In this document: positions 1 to 13,400 of the stretch, piece after piece
Layout: each line of letters starts with the position of its first letter
Position numbering within the stretch: position 1 is the stretch's first letter
Assembly (NCBI RefSeq): GCF_050948215.1
Contig: NW_027488900.1
Span: forward strand, 1 to 64,000
Source of the DNA: Halictus rubicundus
Taxonomy: Eukaryota > Arthropoda > Insecta > Hymenoptera > Halictidae
Direction: 5' to 3'
DNA: 64,000 bases
Notes under the pieces: generated by a model
What the model was told of the DNA's origin: nothing
Database searches by the model: none
Seen by the model: only the letters and a program-made list of their open reading frames with translations
Translations under genes and position numbers: made by a program

Positions 1-1736
1 TAGGATAGAGGATAGGATAGGATAGAGGATAGGATAGGATAGAGGATAGGATACTATAGAGGATAGGATAGGATTGAGGACAGGATAGGATAAAGGATAG
101 CATAGGATAGAGGATAGGATAGGATAGAGGATAGGATAGGATAGAGGATAGGATAGGATAGAGGATAGGATAGGGTAGAGGATAGGATAGGATAGTGGAT
201 AGGATAGGATAGAGGATAGGATAGGATAGAGGATAGGATAGGATAGAGGATAGGATAGGATAGAGGATAGGATAGGATAGAGGATAGGATAGAATAGAGG
301 ATAGGATAGGATAGGATAGAGGATAGGATAGGATAGAGGATAGGATAGGATAGAGGATAGGATAGGATAGAGGATAAGATAGGATAGAGGATAGTATAGG
401 ATAGAGGATTGGATAGGATAGAGGATAGGATAGGATAGAGGATAGGATAGGATAGAGGATAGGATCGGATGGAGGATAGGATAAGATAGAGGATAGGATA
501 GGATAGAGGATAGGATAGGATAGAGGGGAGGATAGGATAGAGGATAGGATAGGATAGGATAGAGGAGAGGATAGGATAGAGGATTGTATAGGATAGAGGA
601 TAGGATAGGATCGGATAGGATAGAGGATAGGATAGGATAGAGGATAAGATAGTATAGAGGATAGGATAGGATAGTGGATATGATAGGATAGAGGATAGGA
701 TAGGATAGAGGATAGGATAGGATAGAGGATAGGATAGGATAGAGGAGAGGATAGGGTAGAGGATAGGATAGGATAGAGGATATTATAGGGTAGAGGATAG
801 GATAGGATAGAGGATACGATATGATTGCGGATAGGAAAAAGGATAGGATATAATACAGTATAGGATAGGATTGAGTATAGGATGGGATAGAGGATAGGAT
901 AGGGCATTGGATAGGATAGAGGAAAGGATAGGATAGAGGATAGGATAGGATAGAGGATAGGATATAATACAGTATAGGATAGGATTGAGTATAGGATGGG
1001 ATAGAGGATAGGATAGTACATTGGATAGGATAGAGGATAGGATAGGATAGAGAATAGGATAGGATAGAGGATAGGATAGGATAGAGGATAGGATAGGATA
1101 GAGGATAGGATAGGATAGAGGATAGGACAGGATAGAGTATAGGATAGGATAGAGGATAGGATAGGATAGAGGATAGGATATGATAGAGGATAGGATAGGA
1201 TAGAGAATAGGATAGTATAGAGGATAGTATAGGATAGAGGATAGGATATAATAGAGGATAGGATAGGATAGAGAATAGGATAGTATAGAGGATAGTATAG
1301 GATAGAGGATAGGATAGGATAGAGGATAGGATAGGATAGAGGATAGGATAGGATAGAGGATACGATATGATAGAGGATAGGAAAGAGAATAGGATATAAT
1401 ACAGTATAGGATAGGATTAAGTATAGGATGGGATAGAGGATAGGATAGGGTATTGGATAGGATAATGGATAGAATAGGATAGAGGATATGATAGGATAGA
1501 GGATAGGATAGGATACAGGATAGGATAGGATAGAGGATAGGACAGGATAGAGGATAGGATAGGGTAGAGGATAGGATAGGATAGAGTATAGGATAGGATA
1601 GAGGATAGGATAGGGTAGAGGATAGGATAGGATAGAGGATAGGATAGGATAGAGGATAGGATAGAGGATAGGATATAATAGAGGATAGGATAGGATAGAG
1701 GATAGGATAGGATAGAGGATAGGATAGGATAGAGGA
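1..1736. repeat. Type b satellite, clean segment at left edge
   Basis: Regular 17-mers with point variants. It starts with a marker series: a monomer with ACTATAG near 51, then GGATTGAGGACAGG, AAAGG and GCATAGG to about 110. Rare variants include GATCGGATAGG near 610, GATTGCGG at 823 and ATAATGG near 1,462. All three recur in the same order near 46,910, at 47,107 and near 47,460, so this is one copy of a long-range duplication whose left end lies outside the window. Two TGAGTAT-type ATACAGTAT elements lie 114 bp apart (846 and 960). No gene or other feature is seen. Confidence 0.9.
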
Positions 1737-4455
1737 TATTATAGAAGAGAGATACGATCTGTTTAGAGGATAGGAAAGAGGATAGATATGATAGAGGATA
1801 GGATAGGAGTAGAGGATAGGTAGTATAGAGGATAGTATAGGATAGAGGATAGGATAGGATATGTCCGAGAGGATAAGGATAGAGGCTAGGATAGAGGATA
1901 GGATAGGATAGAGGATAGGATAGGATAGAGGATAGGATAGCGATAGAGGATAGGATACTATAGAGGATAGGATAGGATTGAGGACAGGATAGGATAAAGG
2001 ATAGCATAGGATAGAGGATAGGATAGGATAGAGGATAGGATAGATAGAGGATAGGATAGGATAGAGCGATAGGATAGGGTAGAGGATAGGATAGATAGAG
2101 GATAGGATAGGATAGACGGATAGGATAGGATAGAGGATAGGATAGGATAGAGGATAGGATAGGATGAGGATAGGATAGGATAGAGGATAGGATAGGATAG
2201 AGGATACGGATACCTATAGAGGATAGGGATAGGATGAGGACAGGATAGATAAAGGATAGCATAGGATAGAGGATAGGATAGGATAGAGGATAGATAGGAT
2301 AGAGATAGGATAGGATAGAGGATAGGATAGGATAGAGGGATAGGATAGGATAGAGGATAGGATAGGATAGAGGATAGGATAGAATAGAGGATAGGATAGA
2401 TAGGACAGAGGATAGGATAGGATACGAGGATAGGATAGGATAGAGGATAGGATAGGATAGAGGATAAGATAGGATAGAGGATAGTATAGGATAGAGGATT
2501 GGATAAGATAGAGGATAGGATAGGATAGAGGATAGGATAGGATAGAGGATAGGATCGGATGGAGGATAGGATAAGATAGAGGATAGGATAGGATAGAGGA
2601 TAGGATAGGATAGAGGGGAGGATAGGATAGAGGATAGGATATCACTAGATAGGATAGGATAGGAGAATTAGGATAGTATAGAGGATAGTATAGGATAGAG
2701 GATAGGATAGAGATAGAGGATAGGATAGATAGAGGATAGGATACGATAGAGGATACGATAGGATAGGATAGAGGATAGGATAGGATAGAGGATAGGATAG
2801 GATAGAGGATAGGATAGGATAGAGGATAGGATAGGCTAGGATAGGATAGATAGAGATAGGATAGGATAGAGGATAGGATAGGATAGAGGATACGATATGA
2901 TAGAGGATAGGAAAGAGGATAGGATATAATACAGTAATAGGATAGGATTAAGTATAGGATGGGGATAGAGGATAGGATAGGGTATTGGATATGATAGAGG
3001 ATAGAATAGGATAGAGGATAGGATAGGATAGAGGATAGGATAGGATACAGGATAGGATAGGATAGAGGATAGGATAGGATAGAGGATACGATAGGATAGA
3101 GGATAGGATAGGATAGAGTATAGGATAGGATAGAGGATAGGATAGGGTAGAGGATAGGATAGGATAGAGGATACGATAGGATAGAGGAGAGGATAAGATA
3201 GAGGATAGGATAGGACAGAGGATAGGATAGGATAGGATAGAGGATAGGATAGGATAGAGGATAGGAAAGGATAGAGGATAGGATAGGATAGAGGATAGGA
3301 TAGAGGATAGGATAGGATATAGAGGATAGGATAGGACTAGCATAGAAGATAGGATAGGATAGAGGATACGATAGGATAGGATAGAGAATAGGATAGGATA
3401 GAGGATAGGACAGGATAGAGGGTAGGAAGTAGGATAGAGGATAGATTAGGATAGGGGATAGGATAGGATAGAGGATAGGATAGGATTGATGATAGACTAG
3501 GATAGAGGATAGGATAAGATAGAGGATAGGATAGGATAGAGGAGATAGGATAGGATAGAGGATAGGATAGGATAGAGGATAGGATAGAGGATAGGATATA
3601 ATAGAGGATAGGATAGGATAGAGGATAGGATAGGATAGAGGATAGGATAGGATAGAGGATATTATAGAGTAGAAGATAGGATAGGATAGAGGATACGATA
3701 TGTTAGAGGATAGGAAAGAGGATAGGATATGATAGAGGATACGGATAGGACTAGAGGAGAGGATAGGATAGAGGATAGGATAGAGGATAGGATAGGATAG
3801 AGGATAGGATAGGATAGAGGATAGGATAGGATAGAGGATAGGATAGGATAGAGGATAGGATAGGATAGAGGATAGGATACTATAGAGGATAGGATAGGAT
3901 TGAGGACAGGATAGGATAAAGGATAGCATAGGATAGAGGATAGGATAGGATAGAGGATAGGATAGGATAGAGGATAGGATAGGATAGAGGATAGGATAGG
4001 GTAGAGGATAGGATTAGGATAGAGGATAGGATAGGATATGAGGATAGGATAGGATAGAGGATGAGGATAGGATAGAGGATAGGATAGGATAGAGGATAGG
4101 ATAGGTAGAGGATAGGATAGGATAGGATAGGATACTATAGAGGATAGGATAGGATAGGAGGATTGATGACAGGATAGGATAAAGGATAGCATAGGATAGA
4201 GGATAGGATAGGATAGAGGATAGGATAGGATAGAGGATAGGATAGGATAGAGGATAGGATAGGGTAGAGGATAGGATAGGATAGAGGATAGGATAGGATA
4301 GAGGATTGTATAGGATTAGAGGATAGATAGGATAGGATAGGATAGAGGATAGTGATTGGATAGAGGATAGGATAGATAGAGGATAGGATAGGATAGTGGA
4401 TATGATAGATAGAGGATAGGATAGGATAGAGGATAGGATAGGATAGAGGATAGGT
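1737..4455. repeat. Type b satellite with many single-base indels
   Basis: Same satellite, but the 17-bp register breaks repeatedly through 1-base insertions and deletions such as GATAGATAG, GGATAGGGATAGG, GGATGAGG and GAGGCTAGG. These are nearly absent elsewhere. At 2,204-2,270 a copy of the normally invariant ACTATAG / TTGAGGACAGG marker series carries several separate indels, while the copy at 1,930-2,010 is intact. Rare landmarks such as TCCGAGAGG near 1,864 match TCGAGAGG near 47,881, so the segment is a damaged relative of about 47,740-49,567, though some 0.9 kb longer. Clean register returns at about 4,456. The change is abrupt at both ends and indel-dominated, which fits low consensus accuracy in the assembly better than biological decay. 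That is inference. Confidence 0.8.
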
Positions 4456-5998
4456 AGGATAGAGGAGAGGATAGGATAGAGGATGGGATAGGATAGAGGA
4501 TATTATAGGGTAGAGGATAGGATAGGATAGAGGATACGATATGATTGAGGATAGGAAAGAGGATAGGATATAATACAGTATAGGATAGGATTGAGTATAG
4601 GATGGGATAGAGGATAGGATAGGGCATTGGATAGGATAGAGGAAAGGATAGGATAGAGGATAGGATATAATACAGTATAGGATAGGATTGAGTATAGGAT
4701 GGGATAGAGGATAGGATAGTACATTGGATAGGATAGAGGATAGGATAGGATAGAGAATAGGATAGGATAGAGGATAGGATAGGATAGAGGATAGGATAGG
4801 ATAGAGGATAGGATAGGATAGAGGATAGGACAGGATAGAGTATAGGATAGGATAGAGGATAGGATAGGATAGAGGATAGGATATGATAGAGGATAGGATA
4901 GGATAGAGAATAGGATAGTATAGAGGATAGTATAGGATAGAGGATAGGATATAATAGAGGATAGGATAGGATAGAGAATAGGATAGTATAGAGGATAGTA
5001 TAGGATAGAGGATAGGACAGGATAGAGGATAGGATAGGATAGAGGATAGGATAGGATAGAGGATAGGATACGATAGAGGATACGATAGGATAGGATAGAG
5101 GATAGGATAGGATAGAGGATAGGATAGGATAGAGGATAGGATAGGATAGAGGATAGGATAGGATAGAGGATAGGATAGGATAGAGGATAGGATAGGATAG
5201 AGGATAGGATAGGATAGAGGATAGGATAGGATAGAGGATACGATATGATAGAGGATAGGAAACAGGATAGGATATAATACAGTATAGGATAGGATTAAGT
5301 ATAGGATGGGATAGAGGATAGGATAGGGTATTGGATAGGATAGAGGATAGAATAGGATAGAGGATAGGATAGGATAGAGGATAGGATAGGATAGGATACA
5401 GGATAGGATAGGATAGAGGATAGGACAGGATAGAGGATAGGATAGGGTAGAGGATAGGATAGGATAGAGTATAGGATAGGATAGAGGATAGGATAGGGTA
5501 GAGGATAGGATAGGATAGAGGATACGATAGGATAGAGGAGAGGATAAGATAGAGGATAGGATAGGACAGAGGATAGGATAGGATAGGATAGAGGATAGGA
5601 AAGGATAGAGGATAGGATAGGATAGAGGATAGGATAGAGGATAGGATAGGATAGAGGATAGGATAGGATAGAGGATAGGATAGGATAGCATAGAAGATAG
5701 GATAGGATAGAGGATACGATAGGATAGGATAGAGAATAGGATAGGATAGAGGATAGGACAGGATAGAGGATAGGATAGGATAGAGGATAGATTAGGATAG
5801 GGGATAGGATAGGATAGAGGATAGGATAGGATTGATGATAGGATAGGATAGAGGATAGGATAAGATAGAGGATAGGATAGGATAGAGGATAGGATAGGAT
5901 AGAGGATAGGATAGGATAGAGGATAGGATAGAGGATAGGATATAATAGAGGATAGGATAGGATAGAGGATAGGATAGGATAGAGGATAGGATAGGATA

Positions 5999-6275
5999 GA
6001 GGATATTATAGAGTAGAAGATAGGATAGGATAGAGGATACGATATGTTAGAGGATAGGAAAGAGGATAGGATATGATAGAGGATAGGATAGGATAGAGGA
6101 GAGGATAGGATAGAGGATAGGATAGAGGATAGGATAGGATAGAGGATAGGATAGGATAGAGGATAGGATAGGATAGAGGATAGGATAGGATAGAGGATAG
6201 GATACTATAGAGGATAGGATAGGATTGAGGACAGGATAGGATAAAGGATAGCATAGGATAGAGGATAGGATAGGA
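5999..6275. repeat. Marker cassette, type example
   Basis: This fixed series of variant monomers recurs at least 22 times. In order it holds GAGGATATTATAGAGTA, a GAAGATAGG monomer, GAGGATACGATATGTTA, the 12-mer GAGGATAGGAAA, GAGGATAGGATATGATA, a consensus unit, GAGGA, two 12-mers, several consensus units, an ACTATA monomer, a GGATT monomer, GAGGACAGGATAGGATA and AAGGATAGCATAGGATA. Starts: 3,655; 5,999; 9,171; 11,155; 18,832; 21,306; 23,369; 24,992; 28,671; 29,739; 32,367; 34,480; 35,862; 36,848; 41,441; 44,834; 46,069; 47,732; 51,127; 52,890; 56,106; 61,970; with a damaged one near 1,732. The copy at 52,890 lacks the middle monomers. Its GCAT, CTA and TTA triplets create nearly all antisense ATG and stop codons in the window. 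Confidence 0.9.
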
Positions 6276-7234
6276 TAGAGGATAGGATAGGATAGAGGAT
6301 AGGATAGGATAGAGGATAGGATAGGGTAGAGGATAGGATAGGATAGAGGATAGGATAGGATAGAGGATAGGATAGGATAGAGGATAGGATAGGATAGAGG
6401 ATAGGATAGGATAGAGGATAGGATAGGATAGAGGATAGGATAGGATAGAGGATAGGATACTATAGAGGATAGGATAGGATTGAGGACAGGATAGGATAAA
6501 GGATAGCATAGGATAGAGGATAGGATAGGATAGAGGATAGGATAGGATAGAGGATAGGATAGGATAGAGGATAGGATAGGGTAGAGGATAGGATAGGATA
6601 GAGGATAGGATAGGATAGAGGATAGGATAGGATAGAGGATAGGATAGGATAGAGGATAGGATAGGATAGAGGATAGGATAGGATAGAGGATAGGATAGAA
6701 TAGAGGATAGGATAGGATAGGATAGAGGATAGGATAGGATAGAGGATAGGATAGGATAGAGGATAGGATAGGATAGAGGATAAGATAGGATAGAGGATAG
6801 TATAGGATAGAGGATTGGATAGGATAGAGGATAGGATAGGATAGAGGATAGGATAGGATAGAGGATAGGATCGGATGGAGGATAGGATAAGATAGAGGAT
6901 AGGATAGGATAGAGGATAGGATAGGATAGAGGGGAGGATAGGATAGAGGATAGGATAGGATAGGATAGAGGATAGGATAGGATAGAGGATTGTATAGGAT
7001 AGAGGATAGGATAGGATAGGATAGGATAGAGGATAGGATAGGATAGAGGATAGGATAGGATAGAGGATAGGATAGGATAGTGGATATGATAGGATAGAGG
7101 ATAGGATAGGATAGAGGATAGGATAGGATAGAGGAGAGGATAGGATAGAGGATGGGATAGGATAGAGGATATTATAGGGTAGAGGATAGGATAGGATAGA
7201 GGATACGATATGATTGAGGATAGGAAAGAGGATA

Positions 7235-7420
7235 GGATATAATACAGTATAGGATAGGATTGAGTATAGGATGGGATAGAGGATAGGATAGGGCATTGGA
7301 TAGGATAGAGGAAAGGATAGGATAGAGGATAGGATATAATACAGTATAGGATAGGATTGAGTATAGGATGGGATAGAGGATAGGATAGTACATTGGATAG
7401 GATAGAGGATAGGATAGGAT
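7235..7420. repeat. ATACAGTAT element pair, type example
   Basis: The element runs GGATATAATACAGTATAGG, one consensus-like stretch, then TTGAGTATAGGATGGG or TTAAGTATAGGATGGG (or GGATGTG). Its core ATACAGTAT is a perfect palindrome around a central A and holds a rare C. I count about 60 copies across the window. Point variants of the core include ATACGGTAT near 20,880 and ATACGTTAT near 35,510. TTGAGTAT forms come in pairs. Spacing is 97 bp in most type b copies (4,566, 7,235, about 12,430, 49,677, about 58,574) and 114 bp, one monomer more, at 846, 20,136, about 26,470, 27,103, 30,985, 47,130 and 55,073. A protein-binding role is conjecture. Confidence 0.85.
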
Positions 7421-10400
7421 AGAGAATAGGATAGGATAGAGGATAGGATAGGATAGAGGATAGGATAGGATAGAGGATAGGATAGGATAGAGGATAGGAC
7501 AGGATAGAGTATAGGATAGGATAGAGGATAGGATAGGATAGAGGATAGGATATGATAGAGGAGAGGATAGGATAGAGAATAGGATAGTATAGAGGATAGT
7601 ATAGGATAGAGGATAGGATATAATAGAGGATAGGATAGGATAGAGAATAGGATAGTATAGAGGATAGTATAGGATAGAGGATAGGACAGGATAGAGGATA
7701 GGATAGGATAGAGGATAGGATAGGATAGAGGATAGGATACGATAGAGGATACGATAGGATAGGATAGAGGATAGGATAGGATAGAGGATAGGATAGGATA
7801 GAGGATAGGATAGGATAGAGGATAGGATAGGATAGAGGATAGGATAGGATAGAGGATAGGATAGGATAGAGGATACGATATGATAGAGGATAGGAAAGAG
7901 GATAGGATATAATACAGTATAGGATAGGATTAAGTATAGGATGGGATAGAGGATAGGATAGGGTATTGGATAGGATAGAGGATAGAATAGGATAGAGGAT
8001 AGGATAGGATAGAGGATAGGATAGGATAGGATACAGGATAGGATAGGATAGAGGATAGGACAGGATAGAGGATAGGATAGGGTAGAGGATAGGATAGGAT
8101 AGAGTATAGGATAGGATATAGGATAGGATAGGGTAGAGGATAGGATAGGATAGAGGATACGATAGGATAGAGGAGAGGATAAGATAGAGGATAGGATAGG
8201 ACAGAGGATAGGATAGGATAGGATAGAGGATAGGTTACGATAGAGGATAGGAAAGGATAGAGGAGAGGATAGGATAGAGGAGAGGAGAGGATAGAGGATA
8301 GGATAGGATAGAGGATAGGTTAGGATAGAGGATAGGATAGGATAGAGGATAGGAGAGGTTAGAGGATAGGATAGGATAGAGGATAGGATAGGATAGCATA
8401 GAAGATAGGATAGGATAGAGGATAGGATAGGATAGAGGATAGGATAGGATAGAGGATAGGATAGGATAGAGGATAGGATAGGATAGAGGATAGGATAGAA
8501 TAGAGGATAGGATAGGATAGGATAGAGGATAGGATAGGATAGAGGATAGGATAGGATAGAGGATAGGATAGGATAGAGGATAGGATAGGATAGAGGATAA
8601 GATAGGATAGAGGATAGTATAGGATAGAGGATTGGATAGGATAGAGGATAGGATAGGATAGAGGATAGGATAGGATAGAGGATAGGATCGGATGGAGGAT
8701 AGGATAAGATAGACAATAGGATAGGATAGAGGATAGGATAGGATAGAGGAGAGGATAGGATAGAGGATAGGATAGGATAGGATAGAGGATAGGATAGGAT
8801 AGAGGATTGTATAGGATAGAGGATAGGATAGAGGATAGGATAGGATAGAGGATAGGATAGGATAGAGGATAGGATAGGATAGAGGATACGATAGGATAGG
8901 ATAGAGAATAGGATAGGATAGAGGATAGGACAGGATAGAGGATAGGATAGGATAGAGGATAGATTAGGATAGGGGATAGGATAGGATAGAGGATAGGATA
9001 GGATTGATGATAGGATAGGATAGAGGATAGGATAAGATAGAGGATAGGATAGGATAGAGGATAGGATAGGATAGAGGATAGGATAGGATAGAGGATAGGA
9101 TAGAGGATAGGATATAATAGAGGATAGGATAGGATAGAGGATAGGATAGGATAGAGGATAGGATAGGATAGAGGATATTATAGAGTAGAAGATAGGATAG
9201 GATAGAGGATACGATATGTTAGAGGATAGGAAAGAGGATAGGATATGATAGAGGATAGGATAGGATAGAGGAGAGGATAGGATAGAGGATAGGATAGAGG
9301 ATAGGATAGGATAGAGGATAGGATAGGATAGAGGATAGGATAGGATAGAGGATAGGATACTATAGAGGATAGGATAGGATTGAGGACAGGATAGGATAAA
9401 GGATAGCATAGGATAGAGGATAGGATAGGATAGAGGATAGGATAGGATAGAGGATAGGATAGGATAGAGGATAGGATAGGGTAGAGGATAGGATAGGATA
9501 GAGGATAGGATAGGATAGAGGATAGGATAGGATAGAGGATAGGATAGGATAGAGGATAGGATAGGATAGAGGATAGGATAGGATAGAGGATAGGATAGGA
9601 TAGAGGATAGGATACTATAGAGGATAGGATAGGATTGAGGACAGGATAGGATAAAGGATAGCATAGGATAGAGGATAGGATAGGATAGAGGATAGGATAG
9701 GATAGAGGATAGGATAGGATAGAGGATAGGATAGGGTAGAGGATAGGATAGGATAGAGGATAGGATAGGATAGAGGATAGGATAGGATAGAGGATAGGAT
9801 AGGATAGAGGATAGGATAGGATAGAGGATAGGATAGGATAGAGGATAGGATAGAATAGAGGATAGGATAGGATAGGATAGAGGATAGGATAGGATAGAGG
9901 ATAGGATAGGATAGAGGATAGGATAGGATAGAGGATAAGATAGGATAGAGGATAGTATAGGATAGAGGATTGGATAGGATAGAGGATAGGATAGGATAGA
10001 GGATAGGATAGGATAGAGGATAGGATCGGATGGAGGATAGGATAAGATAGAGGATAGGATAGGATAGAGGATAGGATAGGATAGAGGGGAGGATAGGATA
10101 GAGGATAGGATATAATAGAGGATAGGATAGGATAGAGAATAGGATAGTATAGAGGATAGTATAGGATAGAGGATAGGATAGGATAGAGGATAGGATAGGA
10201 TAGAGGATAGGATAGGATAGAGGATAGGATACGATAGAGGATACGATAGGATAGGATAGAGGATAGGATAGGATAGAGGATAGGATAGGATAGAGGATAG
10301 GATAGGATAGAGGATAGGATAGGATAGAGGATAGGATAGGATAGAGGATAGGATAGGATAGAGGATAGGATAGGATAGAGGATACGATATGATAGAGGAT

Positions 10401-13400
10401 AGGAAAGAGGATAGGATATAATACAGTATAGGATAGGATTAAGTATAGGATGGGATAGAGGATAGGATAGGGTATTGGATATGATAGAGGATAGAATAGG
10501 ATAGAGGATAGGATAGGATAGAGGATAGGATAGGATACAGGATAGGATAGGATAGAGGATAGGATAGGATAGAGGATACGATAGGATAGAGGATAGGATA
10601 GGATAGAGTATAGGATAGGATAGAGGATAGGATAGGGTAGAGGATAGGATAGGATAGTGGATACGATAGGATAGAGGAGAGGATAAGATAGAGGATAGGA
10701 TAGGACAGAGGATAGGATAGGATAGGATAGAGGATAGGATAGGATAGAGGATAGGAAAGGATAGAGGATAGGATAGGATAGAGGATAGGATAGAGGATAG
10801 GATAGGATAGAGGATAGGATAGGATAGAGGATAGGATAGGATAGCATAGAAGATAGGATAGGATAGAGGATACGATAGGATAGGATAGAGAATAGGATAG
10901 GATAGAGGATAGGACAGGATAGAGGATAGGATAGGATAGAGGATAGATTAGGATAGGGGATAGGATAGGATAGAGGATAGGATAGGATTGATGATAGGAT
11001 AGGATAGAGGATAGGATAAGATAGAGGATAGGATAGGATAGAGGATAGGATAGGATAGAGGATAGGATAGGATAGAGGATAGGATAGAGGATAGGATATA
11101 ATAGAGGATAGGATAGGATAGAGGATAGGATAGGATAGAGGATAGGATAGGATAGAGGATATTATAGAGTAGAAGATAGGATAGGATAGAGGATACGATA
11201 TGTTAGAGGATAGGAAAGAGGATAGGATATGATAGAGGATAGGATAGGATAGAGGAGAGGATAGGATAGAGGATAGGATAGAGGATAGGATAGGATAGAG
11301 GATAGGATAGGATAGAGGATAGGATAGGATAGAGGATAGGATAGGATAGAGGATAGGATACTATAGAGGATAGGATAGGATTGAGGACAGGATAGGATAA
11401 AGGATAGCATAGGATAGAGGATAGGATAGGATAGAGGATAGGATAGGATAGAGGATAGGATAGGATAGAGGATAGGATAGGATAGAGGATAGGATAGGGT
11501 AGAGGATAGGATAGGATAGAGGATAGGATAGGATAGAGGATAGGATAGGATAGAGGATAGGATAGGATAGAGGATAGGATAGGATAGAGGATAGGATAGG
11601 ATAGAGGATAGGATAGGATAGAGGATAGGATACTATAGAGGATAGGATAGGATTGAGGACAGGATAGGATAAAGGATAGCATAGGATAGAGGATAGGATA
11701 GGATAGAGGATAGGATAGGATAGAGGATAGGATAGGATAGAGGATAGGATAGGGTAGAGGATAGGATAGGATAGAGGATAGGATAGGATAGAGGATAGGA
11801 TAGGATAGAGGATAGGATAGGATAGAGGATAGGATAGGATAGAGGATAGGATAGGATAGAGGATAGGATAGAATAGAGGATAGGATAGGATAGGATAGAG
11901 GATAGGATAGGATAGAGGATAGGATAGGATAGAGGATAGGATAGGATAGAGGATAAGATAGGATAGAGGATAGTATAGGATAGAGGATTGGATAGGATAG
12001 AGGATAGGATAGGATAGAGGATAGGATAGGATAGAGGATAGGATCGGATGGAGGATAGGATAAGATAGAGGATAGGATAGGATAGAGGATAGGATAGGAT
12101 AGAGGGGAGGATAGGATAGAGGATAGGATAGGATAGGATAGAGGATAGGATAGGATAGAGGATTGTATAGGATAGAGGATAGGATAGGATAGGATAGGAT
12201 AGAGGATAGGATAGGATAGAGGATAGGATAGGATAGAGGATAGGATAGGATAGTGGATATGATAGGATAGAGGATAGGATAGGATAGAGGATAGGATAGG
12301 ATAGAGGATAGGATAGGATAGAGGAGAGGATAGGATAGAGGATGGGATAGGATAGAGGATATTATAGGGTAGAGGATAGGATAGGATAGAGGATACGATA
12401 TGATTGAGGATAGGAAAGAGGATAGGATATAATACAGTATAGGATAGGATTGAGTATAGGATGGGATAGAGGATAGGATAGGGCATTGGATAGGATAGAG
12501 GAAAGGATAGGATAGAGGATAGGATATAATACAGTATAGGATAGGATTGAGTATAGGATGGGATAGAGGATAGGATAGTACATTGGATAGGATAGAGGAT
12601 AGGATAGGATAGAGAATAGGATAGGATAGAGGATAGGATAGGATAGAGGATAGGATAGGATAGAGGATAGGACAGGATAGAGTATAGGATAGGATAGAGG
12701 ATAGGATAGGATAGAGGATAGGATATGATAGAGGATAGGATAGGATAGAGAATAGGATAGTATAGAGGATAGTATAGGATAGAGGATAGGATATAATAGA
12801 GGATAGGATAGGATAGAGGATAGGATAGGATAGAGGATAGGATAGGGTAGAGGATAGGATAGGATAGAGGATAGGATATGATAGAGGATAGGATAGGATA
12901 GAGAGTAGGATAGGATAGAGGATAGGATAGGATAGAGGATAGGATACGATAGAGGATACGATAGGATAGGATAGAGGATAGGATAGGATAGAGGATAGGA
13001 TAGGATAGAGGATAGGATAGTATAGAGGATAGGATAGGATAGAGGATAGGATAGGATAGAGGATAGGATACGATAGAGGATACGATAGGATAGGATAGAG
13101 GATAGGATAGGATAGAGGATAGGATAGGATAGAGGATACGATATGATAGAGGATAGGAAAGAGGATAGGATATAATACAGTATAGGATAGGATTAAGTAT
13201 AGGATGGGATAGAGGATAGGATAGGGTATTGGATAGGATAGAGGATAGAATAGGATAGAGGATAGGATAGGATAGAGGATAGGATAGGATACAGGATAGG
13301 ATAGGATAGAGGATAGGATAGGATAGAGGATAGGATAGGATAGAGGGTATGATAGGATAAGATAGAGGATAGGATAAAGGATAGGATAGGATAGAGGATA

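Larger units (their letters stand above)
4456..12816. repeat. Type b satellite, main left block
   Basis: Clean 17-mers. The marker cassette beginning GAGGATATTATAGAG occurs at 5,999, 9,171 and 11,155, each time preceded by ordinary monomers rather than by the GGATAATATAGG monomer of type a. ACTATAG markers fall in pairs 255-272 bp apart, i.e. 15 or 16 monomers (near 6,202/6,457, 9,356/9,611, 11,359/11,631). TGAGTAT-type ATACAGTAT elements come in pairs 97 bp apart (4,566/4,663 and 7,235/7,332). The block is colinear with 49,567-58,946. No gene, RNA or mobile element is seen. Confidence 0.88.

Noticed and set aside
1737..4455. Indel-rich zone as an old, diverged edge of the array
   Set aside because: It has sharp limits, lies between clean blocks and is dominated by 1-bp indels rather than substitutions. 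Low consensus quality is the simpler reading, though not proven.
7231..7250. TATAAT in GGATATAATACAG as a bacterial -10 promoter or TATA box
   Set aside because: It recurs about 60 times as part of one variant monomer, with no -35 element, downstream gene or initiator context.
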